From: Aeromonas caviae
GTDB taxonomy: Bacteria > Pseudomonadota > Gammaproteobacteria > Enterobacterales > Aeromonadaceae
Length of the DNA: 64,000 nucleotides
NCBI RefSeq assembly: GCF_000819785.1
Contig: NZ_CDBK01000088.1
Location: 6,064-70,063 of the forward strand
Direction: 5' to 3'
Positions 57,730 to 64,000 of this stretch are shown one piece after another. Both the position numbers and the translations under genes were made by a program. A model generated the notes under the pieces. It was given only the letters and a program-made list of their open reading frames with translations, was not told the origin of the DNA and did not search any database. Position 1 is the stretch's first letter, and every line of letters begins with the position of its first letter.

Positions 57730-58614
57730 ATGAAAAAGCTAGCTATTGGTGTCATCGCTGTGGCCGCCATGGTCTGCTTCTCTTCCATCTTCATCGTCGA
57801 TGAGGGACAGAAGGGGATCGTGGTGCAGTTTGGCAAGGTGAAACGGGTCGACTCCGGTGAACCGCGCCTGTACGAGCCGGGCCTGCACTTCAAGGTGCCG
57901 CTCATCGACCAGGTACGTAAGATGGATGCCCGCATCCAGACTCTGGAAGGCCAGGCGGATCGCTTCGTTACGTCCGAGAAGAAGGATCTCATCATCGACT
58001 CCTACGTGAAGTGGAAGATCGAGGACTTCTCCAAGTACTACCTGGCGACCGGTGGTGGCAACAAGATCCAGGCTGAAGACCTGCTCAAGCGCAAGATCAA
58101 CAACGGCCTGCGTTCCGAGATCGGTAACCGCACCATCAAGGACATCGTCTCCGGCGAGCGCAGTACCGTGATGGAAGATGCCCTGATGAAGATGGCGCGC
58201 TCCTCCGAGCTCGGCATCAAGGTGGTGGATGTGCGCATCAAGCAGATCAACCTGCCGGTGGAAGTTTCCAGCTCCATCTATCAGCGGATGCGTGCCGAGC
58301 GGACCGCGGTAGCCCGTGAGCACCGTTCACAGGGCCGCGAGCAGGCCGAGATCCTGCGTGCCGACATCGACCGCAAGGTGACCGTGATGATCGCCGACGC
58401 CGAGAGTAATGCCCGTCAGCTGCGTGGTGAAGGGGATGCCGAGGCCGCCAGGATCTATGCCGACAGCTACAAGAAAGACCCCGAGTTTTTCAGCTTCGTG
58501 CGCAGCATGGAGGCCTATCGCAAGAGCTTCGCCGGTGGCAACGACCTCATGGTCCTGAAACCGGACAGCGAGTTCTTCCGCTACCTCAAGTCGCCGCACG
58601 GCAACAAGCAGTAA
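57730..58614 (+). CDS. hflC: HflC, FtsH protease modulator
   Basis: Partner of HflK (294 aa), with one N-terminal TM helix (about 4-24), a SPFH domain (GIVVQFGKVKRV, YEPGLHFKVPLID), then a helical segment with RAERTAVAREHRSQGREQAE (in two parts). It ends in a short tail after the MEAYRKSF segment. ATG at 57730. The hairpin after its stop ends the hfl transcript before yjeT. Confidence 0.95.
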   Translation: MKKLAIGVIAVAAMVCFSSIFIVDEGQKGIVVQFGKVKRVDSGEPRLYEPGLHFKVPLIDQVRKMDARIQTLEGQADRFVTSEKKDLIIDSYVKWKIEDFSKYYLATGGGNKIQAEDLLKRKINNGLRSEIGNRTIKDIVSGERSTVMEDALMKMARSSELGIKVVDVRIKQINLPVEVSSSIYQRMRAERTAVAREHRSQGREQAEILRADIDRKVTVMIADAESNARQLRGEGDAEAARIYADSYKKDPEFFSFVRSMEAYRKSFAGGNDLMVLKPDSEFFRYLKSPHGNKQ

Positions 58615-58633
58615 ACACGTGTTGATATGACCC

Positions 58634-58661
58634 AAGGGCCTGATGATTCAGGCCCTTTTGT
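58634..58661 (+). terminator. hflKC terminator
   Basis: AAGGGCCTGA-tgat-TCAGGCCCTT followed by TTG. The stem has ten pairs. Confidence 0.85.
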
Positions 58662-58698
58662 TTGCCAGCCACAGACCGGCAGGGGATAAGGAGAGGTG

Positions 58699-58887
58699 AT
58701 GCTGACATCCATGTTGATGGGGCTGGGGTTGCTGCTGCTCTTTGAAGGATTGGGGCCCTTGCTCGCTCCCAGGGCATGGCAGCAGATGCTGCGTCTGCTC
58801 GGGGAGTTACCGCCGGAACAGCTGCGCCGCATCGGCGGCTGTCTGGTGGTGGCAGGTGGCGTCATCTTGTGGGCGTTGGCCCGTTAG
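58699..58887 (+). CDS. yjeT: DUF2065 small membrane protein YjeT
   Basis: Two-helix inner-membrane protein of 62 aa (MLTSMLMGLGLLLLFEGLGP; GGCLVVAGGVILWALAR), matching E. coli YjeT in length and position after hflC. The loop (QQMLRLLGELPPEQLRRIG) is basic. The function is unknown. AAGGAG precedes ATG 58699, and an adjacent GTG at 58696 is in frame. In E. coli purA follows; here the block ends and ispB comes next on the other strand. Confidence 0.88.
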   Translation: MLTSMLMGLGLLLLFEGLGPLLAPRAWQQMLRLLGELPPEQLRRIGGCLVVAGGVILWALAR

Positions 58888-58921
58888 AGCCTGTGTTGAT
58901 ACGACAGTGGCACGGGGAATT

Positions 58922-58965
58922 CGGACAATAAAAAAGAGGCCAGAGGGCCTCTTTTTTATTGTCCG
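58922..58965. terminator. Long bidirectional terminator, yjeT / ispB
   Basis: A 20-pair perfect inverted repeat: CGGACAATAAAAAAGAGGCC with its complement and a loop AGAG. It contains A6 and T6 runs, so it can terminate both convergent transcripts. Confidence 0.9.
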
Positions 58966-58975
58966 CCGGCTGGCA

Positions 58976-59947
58976 TCAGGCGCTGCGCTGCACCGCCATA
59001 TGTGCCAGAGTGGCCAGCGCCTGCTTGTGCTGGGAGTCCGGCAGGATGGCCAGCGCCGCGATGGCCTTGTCAGCCTCTTCCCGAGCTCGCTGGCGGGAGT
59101 ATTCGAGAGCTCCGGTGCGATCCAGGATGCCCAGAATACGCTCCAGGTGATCCATCCCGTTGCGGTGCTCGATGGCATCGCGCACCAGTTGACGCTCTTC
59201 CGGGGTACCCACTTCCATGGCACGCAACAGCGGCAGGGTCGGCTTGCCTTCGGCCAGATCGTCACCCACGTTCTTGCCCATCTCCTCGCTCTGGGAGCAG
59301 TAGTCCATCACGTCGTCGATGATCTGGAACGCGGTACCCAGGTACTTGCCGTAGTCGGTCATGGCCTGCTCGACGGGCTCGGGCTGATGGGTCAGCACGG
59401 CGGCGAGTCGGGTCGCGGCTTCAAACAGCTTGGCGGTCTTGCAGTAGATGACCGTCATGTAGCTCTCTTCCGTGGTATCCGGATCGTTGCAGTTCATCAG
59501 CTGCAGCACTTCGCCTTCGGCGATGGTGTTGGTGGCATCGGAGAGGATCTCCATCACCTTCAGGTTGGAGAGTTCGCTCATCATCTGGAAGGAGCGGCTG
59601 TAGAGGTAGTCACCCACCAGGACGCTGGCGGCGTTGCCAAACAGGGCGTTGGCGGTTTCCCGGCCGCGGCGCAGGTCGGATTCGTCGACCACGTCGTCGT
59701 GCAGCAGGGTGGAGGTGTGAATGAACTCGATGATGGCGGCCAGTTTCAGGTGATCTTCACCCTCATAGCCCAGTGCGCGTGCGGCCATCACGGTCAGCAT
59801 GGGGCGCATCCGTTTTCCGCCTGCACTGACAATATAGAAACCCAGCTGGTTGATCAGGCTGACATCGGACTGGAGTCTCGCCAGGATCAGTTCATTGACC
59901 GCCGTCATGTCGGCGGCACAGAGCGCACGGATAGTCTGTTGGTCCAT
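58976..59947 (-). CDS. ispB: Octaprenyl diphosphate synthase IspB
   Basis: Makes the C40 side chain of ubiquinone and menaquinone (323 aa). Two Asp-rich motifs: LLHDDVVDESDLRRG (about 80-95) and QIIDDVMDYCS (about 208-218), with GGKRMRPML near residue 44 for the IPP site. Length matches E. coli IspB (323). Divergent from rplU, the usual order ispB / rplU-rpmA. Confidence 0.96.
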   Translation of the reverse strand: MDQQTIRALCAADMTAVNELILARLQSDVSLINQLGFYIVSAGGKRMRPMLTVMAARALGYEGEDHLKLAAIIEFIHTSTLLHDDVVDESDLRRGRETANALFGNAASVLVGDYLYSRSFQMMSELSNLKVMEILSDATNTIAEGEVLQLMNCNDPDTTEESYMTVIYCKTAKLFEAATRLAAVLTHQPEPVEQAMTDYGKYLGTAFQIIDDVMDYCSQSEEMGKNVGDDLAEGKPTLPLLRAMEVGTPEERQLVRDAIEHRNGMDHLERILGILDRTGALEYSRQRAREEADKAIAALAILPDSQHKQALATLAHMAVQRSA

Positions 59948-60087
59948 AAGTCTCGTAACGTGACGGCAGCATTTACTGCGTTTTTAGCAATGGCGGGGAT
60001 TCTACACGATTTCACAATGGGTTACAGTTAGGCGTTTATTCACGGGGGCAGATATGCGCACAAAATAAACTTTTTGCTAAATTGGCC

Positions 60088-60116
60088 TTGCCTCGGCAAA
60101 TCGTTCTGCGTAGAAT
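60088..60116 (+). promoter_or_regulatory. rplU-rpmA promoter
   Basis: TTGCCT (60088-60093) and TAGAAT (60111-60116), 17 bases apart, about 70 bases before rplU. Confidence 0.7.
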
Positions 60117-60142
60117 GCCCGCCCATTGTTATAGGTTTTTGT

Positions 60143-60171
60143 GCGTGTCTGGCCTTGAGCAAAAGACACGC
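60143..60171 (+). promoter_or_regulatory. rplU leader hairpin
   Basis: GCGTGTCT (60143-60150) pairs perfectly with AGACACGC (60164-60171) around a 13-base loop, in the rplU 5' UTR and 18 bases before the start. No T-run, so not a terminator; autoregulation by a ribosomal protein is possible but unproven. Confidence 0.5.
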
Positions 60172-60189
60172 CTTTACGGAGTTAATCAA

Positions 60190-60501
60190 ATGTACGCGGT
60201 ATTCCAAAGCGGCGGAAAACAACACCGTGTGGCCGAAGGTCAAATCGTTCGTCTGGAAAAGCTGAACGTTGAGACTGGCGCTACCATCGACTTCAACGAA
60301 GTGCTGATGGTTGCTGCAGGCGACACTTTCAAAGTAGGTGCTCCTTTCGTTGAAGGTGGCAAGGTTGTGGCTGAAGTTGTGGCTCACGGCCGTGGCGAGA
60401 AAGTGACTATCGTCAAGTTCCGTCGTCGTAAGCACCACCGTAAGCAAGCGGGCCACCGTCAGTGGTTCACTGAAGTCAAAATCACTGGCATCAGCGCTTA
60501 A
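60190..60501 (+). CDS. rplU: 50S ribosomal protein L21
   Basis: Structural protein of the large subunit (103 aa, exactly the E. coli length), binding 23S rRNA. Start [14 protein letters not shown] and end [18 protein letters not shown] are typical. ATG at 60190. Codon choice (CGT, GGT, AAA, GAA) is strongly biased to optimal codons, unlike flanking genes, as expected for high expression. An in-frame ATG at 60082 would overlap the promoter and is rejected. Confidence 0.99.
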   Translation: MYAVFQSGGKQHRVAEGQIVRLEKLNVETGATIDFNEVLMVAAGDTFKVGAPFVEGGKVVAEVVAHGRGEKVTIVKFRRRKHHRKQAGHRQWFTEVKITGISA

Positions 60502-60518
60502 TTAGAGGAGTCCGATAG

Positions 60519-60776
60519 ATGGCACACAAAAAAGCTGGCGGTTCATCCCGCAACGGTCGCGATTCTGAAGCTAAACGCCTGGGCGTGAAGCGTTTCGGCG
60601 GCGAAACAGTTCTGGCTGGCAGCATCATCGTTCGTCAGCGCGGCACCAAGTTCCACGCTGGTGAGAACGTTGGTCTGGGCAAGGACCACACTCTGTTCGC
60701 TACCGCGAACGGTAAAGTGCAGTTCGAAGTTAAAGGTCCGCAGAATCGTAAGTACGTCAGCATCGTTGCTGAGTAA
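60519..60776 (+). CDS. rpmA: 50S ribosomal protein L27
   Basis: Large-subunit protein (85 aa) whose N-terminal tail ([21 protein letters not shown], here written in part) reaches the peptidyl transferase centre. Standard length and no Firmicutes-type N-terminal extension. RBS AGAGGAG before ATG 60519, 17 bases after rplU. Same optimal codon bias as rplU. Confidence 0.99.
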   Translation: MAHKKAGGSSRNGRDSEAKRLGVKRFGGETVLAGSIIVRQRGTKFHAGENVGLGKDHTLFATANGKVQFEVKGPQNRKYVSIVAE

Positions 60777-60797
60777 TTACGGACCGCAAGGATCCGA

Positions 60798-60823
60798 AGC
60801 CCCGCCAACCTGGCGGGGCTTTT
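60798..60823 (+). terminator. rplU-rpmA terminator
   Basis: AGCCCCGCCA-acc-TGGCGGGGCT followed by TTTG and a second T-run. Confidence 0.9.
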
Positions 60824-60922
60824 GTTTTTCTGATGAGTTTGACGAAAAAACGGCACGCGGATGAGCCGGCGCTGACAGCCCTCATCGGCCAGATGCGCCT
60901 CGCCCGAAGGGGCCCGTATCAC

Positions 60923-60928
60923 TATAAT
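60923..60928 (+). promoter_or_regulatory. Candidate obgE -10 element
   Basis: A perfect TATAAT 38 bases before obgE. No good -35 is seen 17 bases upstream. Confidence 0.45.
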
Positions 60929-60956
60929 TGCGTATCGGTTTTTCGAATTAAGGTGA

Positions 60957-62168
<1,212 letters not shown>

Positions 62169-62187
62169 GCATCATGTTCGTGACAAG

Positions 62188-62217
62188 ACCGGAGCCAGAC
62201 AGGCTCCGGTTTTTTTT
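62188..62217 (+). terminator. obgE terminator
   Basis: ACCGGAGCC-agaca-GGCTCCGGT followed by T7. Confidence 0.92.
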
Positions 62218-62535
62218 ATGGGAGGATCGACGGGATCACCCTATAGATATATTTTTCATGTCTCTTATTGCCTGACAGTGGCTGCGGATTATACTGCGCA
62301 CCTGAATGTAACCTGTATGAAACATTATGCTAACCATTCAAATTGAATCGATATGCATGACTGTTTTGGTTTGTTCTTATGGATGGTTCGCCTGATAAAA
62401 TATTTATGCTTGAAATGATCAATTAACGGCTTGTTTGTGCAGTTTTTTGGGTTATTCTTGCGCCCGTTTTCCGGGCGAGGGCATGAGTATGCAGGCGGCC
62501 CGGCTGAAGGAAAAGTCACATTTAAGGCTGTTTAT
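62218..62535 (+). promoter_or_regulatory. AT-rich promoter region and structured leader of the YjiH gene
   Basis: TTGTTT (62431-62436) and TATTCT (62453-62458), 16 bases apart, place transcription start near 62465. The first transcribed segment can fold as CGCCCG-ttttc-CGGGCG (62461-62477) and GCAT-gagt-ATGC (62482-62493 region). Alternatively CCGGGC (62471-62476) pairs with GCCCGG (62498-62503), excluding the first hairpin. The rest (62218-62430) is AT-rich with no gene. Confidence 0.5.
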
Positions 62536-63906
62536 ATGTTGGAAAAGACCCTGGAAGCACCGGCAATCCGTACTCGCCGCAACGTGCTGATGTTTTTGAT
62601 CCCGTCACTGATCGGGATCCTGCTGTTCATGACCCCGGTCATCTATGACGGCAATGTCACCATTCCCGTCGCCGTGTTGGCGAAGCTGGTTCAAACGGTG
62701 TTTGCCGATCATCTGGTGGCCATGGTCAGCGCCATCATCACCACCACCATGCTGATGACCCTGATCGCCTGGCTGTTCAAACCGGCGATCCTGGTGAAAC
62801 GCCCCTTCCTCAACAGCCTGTTCAACGTCTCCCCCTTCTGGGCGTGCGTGCGGGTGCTGGGCGGGGTCTTCGTGCTGTTGACCTTCTTTGAAGCCGGTCC
62901 CGAGGTGCTGCGCTCAGGGGCGACCGGCGGCCTGGTGCTGCATGATCTGCTGCCGGTACTGTTCTCCGTCTTCATCTTTGCGGGCCTGCTGCTGCCCTTG
63001 CTGCTGGATTTTGGTCTGCTGGAGTTTGTCGGTACCATGATGACCCGCATCATGCGTCCGGTGTTCCGTCTGCCGGGGCGTTCTGCGGTGGACTGTTTCG
63101 CCTCCTGGCTCGGTGATGGCAGCGTCGGGATCCTGCTGACCAGCAAGCAGTATGAAGGCAAGTTTTACACCCAGCGGGAAGCGGCCGTCATCGGTACCAC
63201 CTTCTCCGCCGTCTCCATCACCTTCTGTCTGGTGGTGATCTCCCAGGTGAAGCTGGAGCACATGTTCGTCCCCTTCTACCTGACCGTCTGCCTGGCTGGT
63301 GTGGTGGCCGCCATCGTGGTACCGCGCCTGCCGCCGCTCTCCTGGAAGAAGGATGTCTACAGCGACGGTACTCCCCTGTGCCGCAAGCAGGAGGCCATCC
63401 CCCATCAGCACAGCGTGCTGAGCTACGGCTACCATCGCGCCCTGACCAAGGCCGACAGCATGACGGATCTCGGCGCCGTGGCGCGTGAAGGGGTGAAAAA
63501 CGCCCTGGACATGGTATTTGGCGTGCTGCCGGTGGTGATGGCCGTCGGGACCTGTGCCCTGATGCTGGCGGAGCACACCCCGGTGTTCAACTGGCTGGGG
63601 GCGCCCTTCGTGCCTTTGCTCGAGCTGCTGCAACTGCCGGAGGCGGAAGCTGCTTCCAAGACCATCATGGTGGGCTTCGCCGACATGTTCATCCCGGCGG
63701 TGCTGGCCTCCACTATCGAGAGCGACATCACCCGCTTTGTGATCGCCGCCATGTCGGTCACCCAGCTCATCTACATGTCGGAAGTGGGCGCTCTGTTGCT
63801 GGGCAGCAAGATCCCGGTCAAGTTGTGGGAGCTGTTCGTCATCTTCCTGCTGCGCACCCTGGTCACCCTGCCGGTGATTGCCGGTGTGGCGCACCTGCTG
63901 TTCTAA
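62536..63906 (+). CDS. YjiH-family membrane protein (nucleoside-transporter gate domain)
   Basis: Polytopic inner-membrane protein of 456 aa with about ten to eleven hydrophobic helices and a Gate/nucleoside-recognition domain, as in YjiH and spore-maturation-like proteins. The stretch GRSAVDCFASWLGDGSVGILLTSKQYEGKFY (in parts, about 178-208) and GFADMFIPAVLAS near residue 380 are typical. It is likely a transporter, but the substrate is unknown. ATG at 62536 with a moderately placed AAGG; an in-frame start at 62431 would overlap the promoter. Confidence 0.8.
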   Translation: MLEKTLEAPAIRTRRNVLMFLIPSLIGILLFMTPVIYDGNVTIPVAVLAKLVQTVFADHLVAMVSAIITTTMLMTLIAWLFKPAILVKRPFLNSLFNVSPFWACVRVLGGVFVLLTFFEAGPEVLRSGATGGLVLHDLLPVLFSVFIFAGLLLPLLLDFGLLEFVGTMMTRIMRPVFRLPGRSAVDCFASWLGDGSVGILLTSKQYEGKFYTQREAAVIGTTFSAVSITFCLVVISQVKLEHMFVPFYLTVCLAGVVAAIVVPRLPPLSWKKDVYSDGTPLCRKQEAIPHQHSVLSYGYHRALTKADSMTDLGAVAREGVKNALDMVFGVLPVVMAVGTCALMLAEHTPVFNWLGAPFVPLLELLQLPEAEAASKTIMVGFADMFIPAVLASTIESDITRFVIAAMSVTQLIYMSEVGALLLGSKIPVKLWELFVIFLLRTLVTLPVIAGVAHLLF

Positions 63907-63923
63907 GGGGCGAAGTGGAACGA

Positions 63924-63956
63924 AAAACGGTCAACTTGGGTTGACCGTTTTTTTAT
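63924..63956. terminator. Convergent terminator after YjiH gene
   Basis: AAAACGGTCAA / TTGACCGTTTT stem with A5 on the left and T7 on the right; bidirectional. Confidence 0.9.
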
Positions 63957-63965
63957 GGGCGAGTG

Positions 63966-64000
63966 TCAGCGGAAGGTCAGTGTGATCCTGCCAGCAGGGC
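63966..64000 (-). CDS. C-terminal tail of an unidentified minus-strand gene
   Basis: Ten codons ending in TGA on the minus strand give PAGRITLTFR, a beta-strand-like C-terminus close to those of some outer-membrane barrels. The convergent terminator at 63924-63956 is consistent with a gene ending here. The rest is outside the window, so identity is unknown. Confidence 0.3.
   Translation of the reverse strand, partial: PAGRITLTFR

Overview
The window reads as a contiguous piece of a high-GC gammaproteobacterial chromosome. The best match is the genus Aeromonas: it has E. coli/Vibrio-like core synteny, an ArcB sensor, RfaH, a Dam-type MutL without the endonuclease motif, and Vibrio/Aeromonas-type families (DUF3334, DUF2860, long PurC). 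The genus call is inference from gene content and order; no database was searched. I saw no tRNA, rRNA, insertion sequence, prophage or CRISPR array.

Layout. 1-3.4 kb: thiBPQ thiamine/TPP importer behind a TPP riboswitch. 3.4-4.8 kb: a PilZ protein and a transglutaminase-like protein. 4.8-9.9 kb: leuABCD behind a leuL leader peptide and attenuator, divergent from a TetR regulator. 10.8-12.6 kb: PAP2 phosphatase, glycosyltransferase and a 50-aa acidic protein. 13-15.2 kb: ilvIH, with a structured leader. 15.4-15.6 kb: a non-coding GATC-dense stretch with DnaA-box-like sites. 15.7-20.4 kb: pta, ackA, yfbV and yfbU. 20.6-25.1 kb: bcp-gcvR, divergent from dapA-bamC, then purC. 25.2-29.9 kb: a catalytically degenerate SDR divergent from a LysR regulator, then DUF2057, HIT, a CheX-like protein and a DUF2860 protein. 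30.1-33.8 kb: arcB-dgt. 33.8-34.3 kb: a promoter, palindrome, 30-codon ORF and two hairpins ahead of a DUF1127 gene. 34.5-41.9 kb: a signalling cluster of a BvgS/EvgS/RocS-like hybrid kinase, a RocR-like REC-EAL phosphodiesterase and a chemoreceptor. 42.1-45.4 kb: rfaH and metNIQ with tandem MetJ boxes. 45.7-48.2 kb: an unknown helical protein, polyphosphate glucokinase-like ROK kinase and queG. 48.3-58.9 kb: the classical nnr-tsaE-amiB-mutL-miaA-hfq-hflX-hflK-hflC-yjeT block. 59-62.2 kb: ispB, rplU-rpmA, obgE. 62.5-64 kb: a YjiH-type membrane protein and the tail of a minus-strand gene.

How the parts work together. Most of the window is housekeeping: branched-chain amino acid synthesis (leu, ilvIH), acetate metabolism (pta-ackA), lysine/cell-wall precursor (dapA), outer-membrane assembly (bamC), methionine and thiamine uptake, tRNA modification (queG, miaA, tsaE), mismatch repair and membrane proteolysis control (hflKC). 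The parts most worth a second look are the kinase/EAL/chemoreceptor cluster, the DUF1127 leader, the ArcB sensor whose second redox cysteine is replaced, the GATC/DnaA-like stretch after ilvH, and the structured leaders of ilvI and the YjiH gene. I did not find a clearly new multigene system; the strongest candidates are regulatory.
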